Of a DNA stretch of 34,942 nt, positions 24,388 through 33,025 are shown one piece after another; position 1 is the first letter of the stretch; every line of letters begins with the position of its first letter. The DNA lies in the NCBI RefSeq assembly GCF_015487465.1, contig NZ_WFPS01000044.1:1-34942 (forward strand), in the 5' to 3' direction. The position numbers and the translations under genes were made by a program. The notes beneath the pieces were generated by a model. The model was not told where the DNA came from and did not search any database. It saw nothing but the letters and a program-made list of their open reading frames with translations. Source of the stretch: Persephonella sp. (GTDB lineage Bacteria > Aquificota > Aquificia > Aquificales > Hydrogenothermaceae).

Positions 24388-25402
24388 TTTCCAGCTCCGG
24401 TTTTTCGTTTTTTATCTTTTCGGAAAAAACCTTTCTTTCTAAATAGTTTACAAATTTCTCATCAAGCTCAAGGGAGTATTTAAGGGCATATATTCTGTAT
24501 TTGTCAATTAAATCTTGATTAATCTTTATTATATCTTTTTCTGTTGTCAGGTAAATGTCAGGCTTTTTTGTCAGAGACAGTTTTTTATAATCGTAATGAT
24601 CAGGAAAAGATTTTTTTTCTATTATCTTAAAACCTAAATCCTTTGAAAGTCTTATAGCTGTTTCAAAAAACTGGGTATTATTCCCAAGACCTGAAAATAT
24701 ACCTACCTTTTTCCCTTTTAAAAATGACAGATCTTTTTCTTCCATGATATTTGTTATCTTTTCCATTTTTTCCTTAGATATAAAAAATTCTTTCCCTGTT
24801 TTTTTTAGAAAATCTGTTATTTCTTCAGGGTTTTTTGATTTGTCTAATCTGTTAACAACTATTAAGTCTGCAAATCTATAGAAAGATGCAGGTTCCCTTA
24901 ATCTTCCTGCAGGTAGAAGTTTGTCATTCCAAAAGGGTTTTGTTGCATCAAAAACAAGAATGTCCAGATCTCTGTATAGCTGGTAATGTTGAAACCCATC
25001 GTCAAGAATGAAAATATCAGGGTTTATCTCTTTGATCGCTTTTTTTCCTGCTTCATACCTTGATTTTGAAACCACTACAGGGATACCGTTAAGTGCTATA
25101 AGAAAAGGCTCATCTCCTGCTTCTTCCCATCTTGTTAGTATTTTTTCTTTATTCCTAACAACTACTGTCCCGCTGCTTTTTCTTTTATACCCCCTTGAGA
25201 GCACAGCCACAGTATAGCCTTTTTTCTGGAGGCTTTTTGCCAGAAATATAGTGAGAGGAGTTTTTCCAGTTCCTCCAACAGAAAGGTTTCCTATTGATAC
25301 AACCGGAACAGGAAGTTTTTTCTTTTTAAAAAAAGCTTTCTCGTATAGAAATCTTCTAATATAAGCAAGAGTTCCGTATAACAGGCTTATAATTCTAAAC
25401 AT
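24380..25402 (-). CDS. lpxK: Tetraacyldisaccharide 4'-kinase (lipid A synthesis)
   Basis: LpxK phosphorylates the lipid A disaccharide at the 4' position at the inner membrane. The 340-residue protein has an N-terminal amphipathic region, the P-loop VSIGNLSVGGTGKTPLT (37-51), VAVLSRGYKRKSSG, EAGDEPFLIA, FILDDGFQHYQLYRDLDILVFD with the catalytic Asp, PAGRLREP, and FPDHYDY. It shows that the organism makes an outer membrane with lipid A. The gene overlaps scpA by 8 bases and is divergent from the diguanylate cyclase gene. Confidence 0.95.
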   Translation of the reverse strand: MFRIISLLYGTLAYIRRFLYEKAFFKKKKLPVPVVSIGNLSVGGTGKTPLTIFLAKSLQKKGYTVAVLSRGYKRKSSGTVVVRNKEKILTRWEEAGDEPFLIALNGIPVVVSKSRYEAGKKAIKEINPDIFILDDGFQHYQLYRDLDILVFDATKPFWNDKLLPAGRLREPASFYRFADLIVVNRLDKSKNPEEITDFLKKTGKEFFISKEKMEKITNIMEEKDLSFLKGKKVGIFSGLGNNTQFFETAIRLSKDLGFKIIEKKSFPDHYDYKKLSLTKKPDIYLTTEKDIIKINQDLIDKYRIYALKYSLELDEKFVNYLERKVFSEKIKNEKPELENV

Positions 25403-25492
25403 AAACTAATATATACACTAAAGCTATAATTTTGCAAAAGTTTTATCTTTTTATTATATTTTAATTTTAGCTTTTTGTTAGGGGTAGGGAGG

Positions 25493-26584
25493 TTGAAAAC
25501 AGGGAGGAATGATTTCTCATCTTTGGATATAGATAAGATCAGGCTGATTTACCTTTTTACAACTGTTGGATCGGTTGTTCTTATATCTATAGCTTTTCTT
25601 CATCTTTTAAAAGGCGACATAGATATGTTTGCCTTTGAGATGCTTATCGCTTCAGGCGGTATTCTAAACGCTGTCTTGCTTAAAATCACAAAAAATGTAA
25701 CAGTTGCAGAAAATTTTATCCTGTTTGGTATGCTAATCCTTATCTGTGGGATACTGGTTCACGGGGGATACAACAGAACAGGAATTTACTGGATATACAC
25801 CTATCCTCTGCTTACTTTTTTTCTCAAAGGAAACAAAACAGGTATTATCTGGAATTTTGTTTTCTTTTTGGCAGTGCTGATATTGGCATTTTTAGATTAC
25901 AAAAATATAGTTCCTGTGGCTTTTTCTCAAGATGAGATCAGACAGGCTCTTCTTGCTTACACAATTGTTATGGTTCTTGCTTACATATTTGAAGAAGCAC
26001 TGCTCAAATCTTACAAGGAGGTTTCAAGACTTGCTGTTACAGATCAGTTGACAGGTCTATACAACAGGCATTACATATTTGAGAAGCTTAATGATGAGAT
26101 AGAAAGGGCTAAAAGGTTTGGTAAGAAGTTTTGTTTGATTTTGCTTGATATTGATGATTTTAAAAATATAAATGACAGATTTGGTCATGATGTTGGAGAT
26201 TATGTTCTTTTTGAGGTTGCACAGGTGTTGAGAGATACAACAAGGTCTGTTGATACTGTAGGCAGACTTGGCGGCGAGGAGTTTATAATCATATGTCCCA
26301 ATACAGACATAGTAGGGGGATTAATAATAGCAGAAAAGATAAGATCCTCTGTTAGTGAACTTCATATTCCTGATGTGGGCAGGATAACTGTTAGTGTGGG
26401 AGTTGCAGAGTTTACCGGCGAAGAAACCCCACATGAACTGATAAAATTTGCTGATACAGCTCTGTATAGAGCAAAAAGATCAGGTAAAAATAAGGTTGAG
26501 ATATATTCTAAAAACGGAAATGTTATAAGATACGGTATTGATCTTCTCAAAATAAAAAGACCTGCCTCTGCAGGCAGGCATTGA
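25493..26584 (+). CDS. Membrane diguanylate cyclase (GGDEF)
   Basis: The N-terminal half holds about six hydrophobic segments. The GGDEF domain starts near residue 180 (AVTDQLTGLYNRHYIFEKL, LILLDIDDFKNIND). The active loop is GGEEF (260-264), with the product-inhibition site RSVD (251-254) at the standard distance upstream. It should make c-di-GMP and be feedback-inhibited. The start is uncertain: TTG 25493 follows GGGAGG directly, TTG 25475 and a later TTG are possible, and no ATG fits. The last 8 residues are encoded by a hairpin that works as the terminator of the convergent gene. Confidence 0.9.
   Translation: MKTGRNDFSSLDIDKIRLIYLFTTVGSVVLISIAFLHLLKGDIDMFAFEMLIASGGILNAVLLKITKNVTVAENFILFGMLILICGILVHGGYNRTGIYWIYTYPLLTFFLKGNKTGIIWNFVFFLAVLILAFLDYKNIVPVAFSQDEIRQALLAYTIVMVLAYIFEEALLKSYKEVSRLAVTDQLTGLYNRHYIFEKLNDEIERAKRFGKKFCLILLDIDDFKNINDRFGHDVGDYVLFEVAQVLRDTTRSVDTVGRLGGEEFIIICPNTDIVGGLIIAEKIRSSVSELHIPDVGRITVSVGVAEFTGEETPHELIKFADTALYRAKRSGKNKVEIYSKNGNVIRYGIDLLKIKRPASAGRH
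26549..26578 (-). terminator. Intrinsic terminator of the copper receptor gene, inside the cyclase coding region
   Basis: Read on the minus strand, CCTGCCT pairs with AGGCAGG (26572-26578 with 26561-26567) around a 4-base loop, followed by TCTTTTTATTTT. This is a strong rho-independent terminator about 47 bases after the receptor stop. It overlaps the final codons of the convergent gene. On the plus strand no T-run follows, so it is essentially one-directional. Confidence 0.8.
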
Positions 26585-26624
26585 AACAACACACCAAGAG
26601 CAGCAAGATTACTGGCAGCAGGAT

Positions 26625-28661
26625 TTAAAATCTATAACTAACATTCATATATACAAATCTGCCTGGTTCGGGAACTTTTGTTCCACTGCTAAATGGATTT
26701 CTCAGGTATGAAAGGTGGGTGTAGTAGTTTTTATCAAAAAGGTTGTCTATACCAAGTCCTATGAAGGCTCTGTTTCCTGCATTTAATCCTGTCTTTATGT
26801 TGATCACATAGTATGATTTTGTTTTTTGTTCGTTCAGATCGCTGTCAACATCTTCTTGAGGTGAAGCATAAATTCCCTCAATCTGTCCAAAGGCTGTTCC
26901 GTTGTCGTATTTTACGGCGATCCTTGTTTTAAGAGGAGGTATCTCTGCAAGATCGCTGTCTGTGTAATTTCCACTGTCCTTTTTTCCCCTCTGGTAAGCA
27001 ACCCCTGCCTCAACAGAAACAGTGTCTGTCAGCATACCTACAGCTGTCAGATCCCCACCGTATATGTGGGCATCAATGTTCTGGTAGGACTGAGCTGGTT
27101 TTGTTTCATACCTGATCGGGTTTATTCTTGTCAGGTATATGTAATCGGTCAGATCGCTGTAGAAAATATTCCCCTTTATCCCAAACAGACCCCGGTAATA
27201 CTCAAAACCTGCATCAATCTCGTTATTTTTTGTTGGATTAAGGTTTGGATTTCCCACCCAGTTAGGTTTTGTCATCGGTTTTTTAAGAGCTATAAATCTT
27301 TCTTCAGGATCAGGAACTCTGACTGTATGTCCAAGACCTACATAAACGCTTGATCTTTTATCTATTTTATATCTTGCCACGATGTTCCCTGAAAGATATG
27401 TGTCTGTCTGGGAAAGATCATAGCTGTTGTAGTATGAGTCGTAAAGTCTATTGTTTGCAGTTCCAAGTGCGTTCCTGTTTGCTTCAGATTTTGTGCTGTC
27501 AATTCTAACACCGGCTGAGATTATAATATTTCCAACAGGTTTTGTTCCTTTTATGTATGCACCTACATTCTTTATGTCAACATCAGGTATCATTCCTCTG
27601 TTGTCCAATGTCATAAGCTGATTGTCCGCTTTCCAGTTTCTCAAATAAGCATCAACACCGGTTTGCAGTTTGATATCACCTATACTGAGACCTTTTTCTA
27701 CCTTTGCACCGTATGTTTTTGTTTTTGCAAGGGTTCTCATCATGTAGCCTCTTGTCCATGTTGCTGATGTGGTTCTCCATCTGTCCTGCATGTCATGTTT
27801 TACAAAGTTCCAGTAGGCTGAAATTTTAACGCCCAGAGGCTTTATGAAATATTCACCATTTACTCTATGGGTTCTATCATAAACAGCGTCCATCAGAAGA
27901 TATGGATATAAAACATCTTTTGCTTCGTCAAAAGCGTAATTTATTTTTATCTCATTTTCATTGTTTGGGGTAATTACAATCTTTGCCCATGCGTTGTCTA
28001 TGTCAAACGCTGTGTGGTCTATCTCTGAAGATTTGTAATTAGCATACTCGGTAATTTTTTTCCCTTCTCCTGATTTGTAAGGTTTTGAATACTGTTTGGA
28101 ATATCCAACAAGCACTCTTGCAAGATCGTTACCTGCATAACCGTCAAAACCACCGTGAAGGTAATTAAAATATCCTCCTGTAAAATACAATGAACCTCCT
28201 TTACCTTTGTCTGGATCTTTTGAGATCAGATTTACAACGCCTGCAAGGGATCCCTGGTTTGCAACATCAAAAGGTCCCTCTAATATCTGAACCTCTTTAA
28301 CCTGTCTGGTTGACATATGAAAAATAGGTGGATCCATTCTATTAGGGCAGGCACCATATATTCTCTGTCCATCTATCAGAACATTTATGTTATCCCTTCC
28401 AAATCCTCTGATTGTTATGTCGTTTGCTGTTCCTCCTTTTCTTATGTGGTTAACTTCAGGGAAAAGGTTTGAAAGGATCTCTCCTACATCTATCTGTCTT
28501 GTTATTTTAATTTCTTCTCCTGTAGTTTCTCTTGTCTCTCCAACGGTTTCCTCTGCTGTTATCTCTTCAGCAACTGTTATTTTTTTGATCTTTATAACTT
28601 CCTGAGCTGAAGCATAAAAAAATGTTGGCAATACCAGTCCTGCTGCTAAAAGCTTTCTCAT
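26625..28661 (-). CDS. TonB-dependent copper receptor, OprC/NosA type
   Basis: This 678-residue outer-membrane protein has a signal peptide (1-20), a TonB-box-like region and a plug domain (FPEVNHIRKGGTANDITIRGFGRDNINVLIDGQRI, EVQILEGPFDV). A beta-barrel follows, ending in a terminal aromatic residue (VSYRF). The plug contains C105PNRM109 (CxxxM) and the barrel has H289DM291 (HxM). Together these match the copper-binding CxxxM-HxM site described for Pseudomonas OprC. Methionines elsewhere (MTLDNRGMIP) fit a Met-rich track. NosA of P. stutzeri is the homologue tied to N2O reductase, in line with the neighbouring nos genes. It is divergent from sco-pcuAC. Confidence 0.9.
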   Translation of the reverse strand: MRKLLAAGLVLPTFFYASAQEVIKIKKITVAEEITAEETVGETRETTGEEIKITRQIDVGEILSNLFPEVNHIRKGGTANDITIRGFGRDNINVLIDGQRIYGACPNRMDPPIFHMSTRQVKEVQILEGPFDVANQGSLAGVVNLISKDPDKGKGGSLYFTGGYFNYLHGGFDGYAGNDLARVLVGYSKQYSKPYKSGEGKKITEYANYKSSEIDHTAFDIDNAWAKIVITPNNENEIKINYAFDEAKDVLYPYLLMDAVYDRTHRVNGEYFIKPLGVKISAYWNFVKHDMQDRWRTTSATWTRGYMMRTLAKTKTYGAKVEKGLSIGDIKLQTGVDAYLRNWKADNQLMTLDNRGMIPDVDIKNVGAYIKGTKPVGNIIISAGVRIDSTKSEANRNALGTANNRLYDSYYNSYDLSQTDTYLSGNIVARYKIDKRSSVYVGLGHTVRVPDPEERFIALKKPMTKPNWVGNPNLNPTKNNEIDAGFEYYRGLFGIKGNIFYSDLTDYIYLTRINPIRYETKPAQSYQNIDAHIYGGDLTAVGMLTDTVSVEAGVAYQRGKKDSGNYTDSDLAEIPPLKTRIAVKYDNGTAFGQIEGIYASPQEDVDSDLNEQKTKSYYVINIKTGLNAGNRAFIGLGIDNLFDKNYYTHLSYLRNPFSSGTKVPEPGRFVYMNVSYRF

Positions 28662-28755
28662 TTTGCCCTCCTTGTTATTTTTAGTTTAATTTTAATATAA
28701 TTTTAACATTAATTAATCTCAGATTTTAAATTAAATTTTGTTATAAAAAGTAGCA

Positions 28756-28769
28756 TTGATATAGATCAA
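28756..28769. promoter_or_regulatory. FNR/CRP-family operator, perfect consensus
   Basis: TTGATATAGATCAA matches the FNR consensus TTGAT-N4-ATCAA exactly. It sits between the divergent copper receptor and sco genes, 95 bases before the receptor ATG and 66 bases before the sco ATG. An FNR- or Dnr/NNR-type regulator probably acts here. The direction of control is not settled because both genes could use it. Confidence 0.75.
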
Positions 28770-28772
28770 AGT

Positions 28773-28786
28773 TTGACATCAATCAA
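28773..28786. promoter_or_regulatory. Second FNR-type operator, one mismatch
   Basis: TTGACATCAATCAA differs from the consensus at one half-site base (TTGAC for TTGAT). Its centre is 17 bp from the first site's centre. It also contains TTGACA, a possible -35 for sco (28773-28778), with the AT-rich TAGGATAAAAT region downstream as -10. The remaining 28662-28755 is AT-rich, with no other signal that I can identify. Confidence 0.6.
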
Positions 28787-28834
28787 TGGATAAATAGGAT
28801 AAAATGTTATATTGTTATTGCTGGAGGTGGTAAA

Positions 28835-29434
28835 ATGAAGCGGCTGGCAGGAATTTTGAGTATTATTCTTATGTTTTGTCATATCTCTTTTGGATATCAG
28901 TTTTACGGTTATCCTTATGTTCAGAAAATCAAAAATTTCACGCTTATAGACCAGAATGGGAAAGAGGTGAGTTTTTATGATTTTAGGGGAAAATATCTTC
29001 TTGTATTCTTCGGATATACATACTGTCCTGATGTTTGTCCTACATCTATGCTCAGGATAAAAGAAACCCTCGACCACCTTGGCAGTTATAAAAGGTATGT
29101 CCATGTTCTTTTTATTTCTGTTGATCCTGAAAGGGATACACCTGAGCTTTTGAAAAAGTTTATTTCTTTTTATGATCCTTCAGGTAAGTATATAACGGGG
29201 CTTACAGGGAAACCTGAAGAGATAAAAAAGGTTGCCAAAATGTTCAAAGCATACTACGAGAAGGTTCCGATAAAGAACAATCCCGAGGTTGGTTATCTTG
29301 TGGATCATACTGCTTTTATATATCTTGTGGATAAAAACGGGATTTTAAGAATTATTTTTAGACCTGCAAATGATGATCCAAAAAGGATAGCTCAGGATAT
29401 AATACGGGTAATAAAAATTTTTGGAGTTGAATAA
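28835..29434 (+). CDS. SCO1/SenC-family copper chaperone
   Basis: SCO proteins are periplasmic thioredoxin-fold copper chaperones that help mature CuA centres. The 199-residue protein has a signal or anchor segment (1-20), the copper-binding C64PDVC68P and the His ligand H158 in VDHTAFIYLVD. Typical blocks are NFTLIDQNGKEVSFYDFRGKYLLVFFGYTYC, FISVDPERDTPELLKKF and GLTGKPEEI. The ATG follows CTGGAGGTGG. It overlaps pcuAC by one base (TAATG), so both are one unit behind the FNR-type sites. Confidence 0.94.
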   Translation: MKRLAGILSIILMFCHISFGYQFYGYPYVQKIKNFTLIDQNGKEVSFYDFRGKYLLVFFGYTYCPDVCPTSMLRIKETLDHLGSYKRYVHVLFISVDPERDTPELLKKFISFYDPSGKYITGLTGKPEEIKKVAKMFKAYYEKVPIKNNPEVGYLVDHTAFIYLVDKNGILRIIFRPANDDPKRIAQDIIRVIKIFGVE

Positions 29435-29850
29435 TGGGAAAAATATTTGCAGCTTTACTTGTAATTGTAGGATTTGTATATGCAAAGCCTGAAATTATAA
29501 TTGAGGATCCGTGGGTCAGGGCAGTTCCTCCAACAGCAAAAAATACAGCTCTTTTCATGGTTATAAAAAATGTTGGTGATGAAGCAGATATTCTAATCGG
29601 CGTAAAAACGAATATATCTAAAATGGTTTCCATACACAAAACTGTAAACCAGAATGGGGTAATGAAGATGGTTCATGTTGATAGGCTTCCTGTTCCTGCC
29701 GGCAAAAGTGTAGTGCTAAAGCCTGGAGGGTATCATATTATGGTTATGGGGCTGAAAAAGGATATAAAAGCAGGGGATAATGTTAAATTCACATTAATTT
29801 TTGAAAAATCAGGCGAAATAACCATAAAAGCACCTGTTAAAATGAAATAG
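29434..29850 (+). CDS. PCuAC periplasmic copper chaperone (DUF461)
   Basis: PCuAC proteins deliver Cu(I) in the periplasm, for instance to CuA sites. The 138-residue product has a signal peptide (1-17), DPWVRAVPPTAKNTALFM, and the complete copper-binding motif H-x10-M-x21-H-x-M: H68, M79, H101 and M103. It ends 0 bases from the convergent cytochrome c stop. Position beside sco, the copper receptor and the nos operon fits a role in building NosZ CuA or an oxidase CuA. Confidence 0.94.
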   Translation: MGKIFAALLVIVGFVYAKPEIIIEDPWVRAVPPTAKNTALFMVIKNVGDEADILIGVKTNISKMVSIHKTVNQNGVMKMVHVDRLPVPAGKSVVLKPGGYHIMVMGLKKDIKAGDNVKFTLIFEKSGEITIKAPVKMK

Positions 29851-30249
29851 CTATTTTTTTAGGGTCAGCAACCAGTCTACTATCAGTTTTATCTCCTCAT
29901 CTGTATAGTAAGGCTTTTGAGGAGGCATATACATAACATCTCCTTTGCCCAGTCTTGTTTGAACATGACCCTTTAGCCAGTCATGCCATTTTCCTTTACT
30001 TCCGTTTTTTATGGCATCAAAAAACTGTTTTTTTAAGGTTTCTTTAGGGATATCTTTATACCTTTTTAATATTACCTTGAAAGGAGGAGCTACTATTGTT
30101 TTATTTATGTCGTGACACCATGAGCATCTCTTTGCAAGCATCTTTCCTTTTAATATGGGATCTTTTTCAATCTCTTCTCTTGTTAAAGCATCGCTTGAAA
30201 AAGTAAGTGCTAATACCCCTGTTAAAGCTAAAAACATAATTTTTTTCAT
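29851..30249 (-). CDS. Monohaem c-type cytochrome of the nos operon
   Basis: The 132-residue protein has a signal peptide (1-20), one haem site C42SWC45H46, and a probable axial Met in DVMYMPPQKPYYTDEEIKLIVDWL. It is the last gene of the nos operon, 9 bases after nosY. Its likely role is to pass electrons to NosZ, comparable to NosC cytochromes of Campylobacterota. The loop WHDWLKGHVQTRLGKGD between the haem site and the Met is distinctive. Confidence 0.88.
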   Translation of the reverse strand: MKKIMFLALTGVLALTFSSDALTREEIEKDPILKGKMLAKRCSWCHDINKTIVAPPFKVILKRYKDIPKETLKKQFFDAIKNGSKGKWHDWLKGHVQTRLGKGDVMYMPPQKPYYTDEEIKLIVDWLLTLKK

Positions 30250-30258
30250 CTTTTCCTC

Positions 30259-31050
30259 CTAAAAATCTTTTTTCTTAAATTTATACAGCCCTGCAAATAA
30301 GGGGAGGAATATCCACACAAAGAGCACCCCCAGAGATAAAAATATGCCCAGTTTCGTGTCAAAAAATTTCTGGAATATTGCCCCTGTGTATCCTAAGAGA
30401 GCAGCTATGTCAAGTTTTAAAATAACAAAAATTCTTGCAATGTCCACAGGATTTAAAACCGAAAGGAGTAAAACAGGGTTTTCCAGAGGATAATCTTTGA
30501 AGTAAATAATGATAAACAGTATTATTCCGTCATAAATAAGTGTTGTGTAAAGCCACAGCAGAATTGAAGCTCCAAAACCTTTTACCCGATCTTCAAAAAA
30601 AGTAGCGATTAAAAAGGCAAAAGCTACAAATATTAGTGTTAAAAATATTCCTGATGCCACAAGGGAAAAATACAAAAAGTATTCAGGTGATTCTTCTAAA
30701 GATCTGATAAAAAAGAAATAAGGAAGTAAAACACCAAGGGCAAAACTTACAGACAGTGATATTGTTGTCCCTAAGTATTTTGATATGTATATACTGCTTC
30801 TTTTGATAGGTAGTGAAAGCAGTAGCTCAGTAAAGTTTCTTGAGTCATACATAAAGATAGTTCCTAAAATCAGGCTTATAAGAGGAATTACCAGAATAAC
30901 AAGCTGAAGCAGTGTTGCCACAACCTTTGCAGGTGATTTTGCAAAATAAAACAGAGCTGTTGTGAGCATAAGGAAAAACAGAAAATAAAATATTATCCAT
31001 TTATTTCTGAACATATTAAAAAATTCGTATTTTAAAAGTTTAAGAACCAT
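30259..31050 (-). CDS. nosY: NosY, ABC permease of the Nos maturation system
   Basis: The 263-residue inner-membrane protein has six hydrophobic helices and the ABC-2-type pattern of NosY: MFRNKWIIFYFLFF near the start, SLILGTIFMYDSRNFTELLLSLPIKRSSIYISKYLG, and a C-terminal helix with LPLFAGLYKFKKKDF. With NosF (ATPase) and NosD (periplasmic) it forms a complex needed for CuZ assembly in NosZ. The start overlaps nosF by 11 bases. Confidence 0.93.
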   Translation of the reverse strand: MVLKLLKYEFFNMFRNKWIIFYFLFFLMLTTALFYFAKSPAKVVATLLQLVILVIPLISLILGTIFMYDSRNFTELLLSLPIKRSSIYISKYLGTTISLSVSFALGVLLPYFFFIRSLEESPEYFLYFSLVASGIFLTLIFVAFAFLIATFFEDRVKGFGASILLWLYTTLIYDGIILFIIIYFKDYPLENPVLLLSVLNPVDIARIFVILKLDIAALLGYTGAIFQKFFDTKLGIFLSLGVLFVWIFLPLFAGLYKFKKKDF

Positions 31051-31759
31051 ACCCTCTCTCCATCAGCTTTGCGATCGCCCTTTCTAAATTTTTTTCGCCA
31101 GAATTTTCAATTATCTCTTTCACAGATCCCTGAACATAAACAACCCCCTCAAGCAGAAAAATTATATAGTCAGCTATTTCCTCAACCTCGCTCATTATAT
31201 GTGATGTCAAAACAACAAGCCTTTCCCTTTCAACCTGCTCTCTTATTTTATCTTTTAGAAAACTGCTTGATATAGGATCCAGCCCAACAGTGGGTTCATC
31301 AAGAAAGTAAAGCTCAGGATCAAACATAAAGGTTATTAGAGCACTAACCTTCTGTTTTGTTCCCCCTGATAATGTTTTAAGTTTTTTGTCCATATATTGG
31401 TGAAGTTTGAAGCCTTGTATGAAGCTTTCTTTAATGTTTGGGTTATAACCCTCTTTTCTGATATCAACAAGCATGTTTATAAGTTCCTTAAGCGTCAAAT
31501 TTTCCGGGAAAACTGCGGTCTGGGGCATATAACCGATATACTTTCTGTAATCCCAGCTGTAGGTTGCACTTTCCCCTTTTATGTATATTTCTCCTGATGT
31601 GGGAATAACAAGCCCTAAAATAGATTTTATAAGAGTTGTTTTTCCTGAGCCGTTTGGTCCCAGTATAGCAACAACCTGTCCTTTTTTCAGCTCAATATTT
31701 ATTCCTTTAAGGACTTCAATTTTTCCAAATTTTTTGTGAAGGTTTTTTACTTTGACCAT
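31040..31759 (-). CDS. nosF: NosF, ABC ATPase of the Nos maturation system
   Basis: The 239-residue ATPase has Walker A GPNGSGKTT (34-42), a Q-loop (GYMPQ), the signature LSGGTKQK (130-137), Walker B ELYFLDEPTVGLD and an H-loop (LTSHIMSEVEEIADY). It powers NosDFY, which works on sulfur or copper delivery to the CuZ site. The start lies inside nosD by 13 bases. Confidence 0.95.
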   Translation of the reverse strand: MVKVKNLHKKFGKIEVLKGINIELKKGQVVAILGPNGSGKTTLIKSILGLVIPTSGEIYIKGESATYSWDYRKYIGYMPQTAVFPENLTLKELINMLVDIRKEGYNPNIKESFIQGFKLHQYMDKKLKTLSGGTKQKVSALITFMFDPELYFLDEPTVGLDPISSSFLKDKIREQVERERLVVLTSHIMSEVEEIADYIIFLLEGVVYVQGSVKEIIENSGEKNLERAIAKLMERGYGS

Positions 31760-33024
31760 TCATATCTCCTCATCAACGGTCTGTTGTCCCTGAGTTCTGA
31801 TGGTATGATCATAGGAAAGTTTCTTTCTGTATAATCAAGCAGATATATAAAAAAACTTCTGGTCAAAACTAAGGAAAGGGGGTAATTCTCTGTGAAATAT
31901 CCAAAGAGAGAAACAGGTCTGTAAGGAACATCTCCTATTCCATCGCTGTTTAGATCATATCCTTTGTAGTCGCTCCAGTAGTTTTCTGTGTAGGTGTTAG
32001 GATTTTTAAAGCTGTTTGTCGCCACATTGAATGTGTTTGCTATAAAGTTGTTATGCCTGAAAATGTTATCCTGAGAGTTAGCCCATATTCTAATAGCCCA
32101 GCCGTTTTCTATAAAGTCATTTTCTTCTATAACTGTTCTGTTGGTGTTGTCTGCAAACACAGCTGTTGTGTTTTTATAAAATGTATTGTGGTATATGTAA
32201 CTGTCGTATATCTCCTTTAGAAGAAGTCCGTAAGATGCCATTCCCCAGTTGTGATCAAAAGTGTTGTGAGCCATGTAGACATACTTTGTGTACATAACAG
32301 CAACGCCGGCTCCATTTTTCCTGAAAATGTTGTTTATATAATTATCCCAGTTTGAAAACATAAAATGAAGCCCGTATCTAAGGTTTTTTTCACTTATGTT
32401 GTTTATTATTGTGCTGTTTTTTACAAACTCAAAATAGATGCCGTCCCTATGGTTTTTTACATGGTTTGATTCAATGAGCATGTTTTTGCAGTGCCATAGG
32501 TGTATGCCGTTTCCAAAGTTTGTTTCAATTCTTGTCCCGAAGGCAGACTTTAAATACTTTAATTTTGCTGGACCAAATATCTTGTTATTTTTTATAACCC
32601 CATTTTTTGAAGCTGCGAAATATATACCCCAGAAGTTGTCTTTTAAGATGCAGTCTTCTATACGGCAGTTTTTGGTTCTAAAAAACTTTATTCCTGCTAT
32701 GTCCTCTATGTCGCTTTTTCCTGAGTTTTGAATGACAAGACCCTTAACAACTACATTGTTTGCTTTTACTGTGATGACTTCGTATTTTTTTTGTCCGTCT
32801 ATTACAGGGTACCCTTCGCCAATAAGCTTTACAGATTTTTTTACAACTATATTTCCTTCTTTGTATACCCCTTTTTTGATTAAGATTGTGTCTCCATCTT
32901 CAGCTATCTGGAGGGCTTTTTTTATTGATGAGATTTCACAATCAGGACAAACTGTTATTGTTTTTGCATATGATAAAGTATATGTAATTAAAAATATTAC
33001 CTTTATGCAGAGGAGTTTTTTCAT
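31747..33024 (-). CDS. nosD: NosD, periplasmic beta-helix protein for CuZ assembly
   Basis: The 425-residue protein has a signal peptide (1-20) and a right-handed beta-helix of CASH/PbH1 repeats, seen as recurring short blocks such as NNKIFGP, IHLWHCKNMLIESNHV, DGIYFEFVKNSTIINN and YGLHFMFSNWDNYINN. The C-terminal part has YTENYWSDYKGYDLNSDGIGDVPYRP, the NosD hallmark. NosD contacts NosFY and NosL during CuZ maturation. Spacing to nosL is 1 base. Confidence 0.95.
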   Translation of the reverse strand: MKKLLCIKVIFLITYTLSYAKTITVCPDCEISSIKKALQIAEDGDTILIKKGVYKEGNIVVKKSVKLIGEGYPVIDGQKKYEVITVKANNVVVKGLVIQNSGKSDIEDIAGIKFFRTKNCRIEDCILKDNFWGIYFAASKNGVIKNNKIFGPAKLKYLKSAFGTRIETNFGNGIHLWHCKNMLIESNHVKNHRDGIYFEFVKNSTIINNISEKNLRYGLHFMFSNWDNYINNIFRKNGAGVAVMYTKYVYMAHNTFDHNWGMASYGLLLKEIYDSYIYHNTFYKNTTAVFADNTNRTVIEENDFIENGWAIRIWANSQDNIFRHNNFIANTFNVATNSFKNPNTYTENYWSDYKGYDLNSDGIGDVPYRPVSLFGYFTENYPLSLVLTRSFFIYLLDYTERNFPMIIPSELRDNRPLMRRYEWSK

Positions 33025-33025
33025 T

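Noticed and set aside
26585-26624. Cysteine-rich or hydrophobic peptide reading on from the copper receptor stop (minus strand)
   Set aside because: One frame gives repeated Cys pairs but has a stop and no start or ribosome site, and the other only reads through. The region leads into a clear terminator.
29839-29858. Palindrome AAATAGCTATTT with a T-run after pcuAC as a terminator
   Set aside because: With a minimal loop it makes only four weak A/T pairs, and it lies in abutting stop codons of convergent genes.
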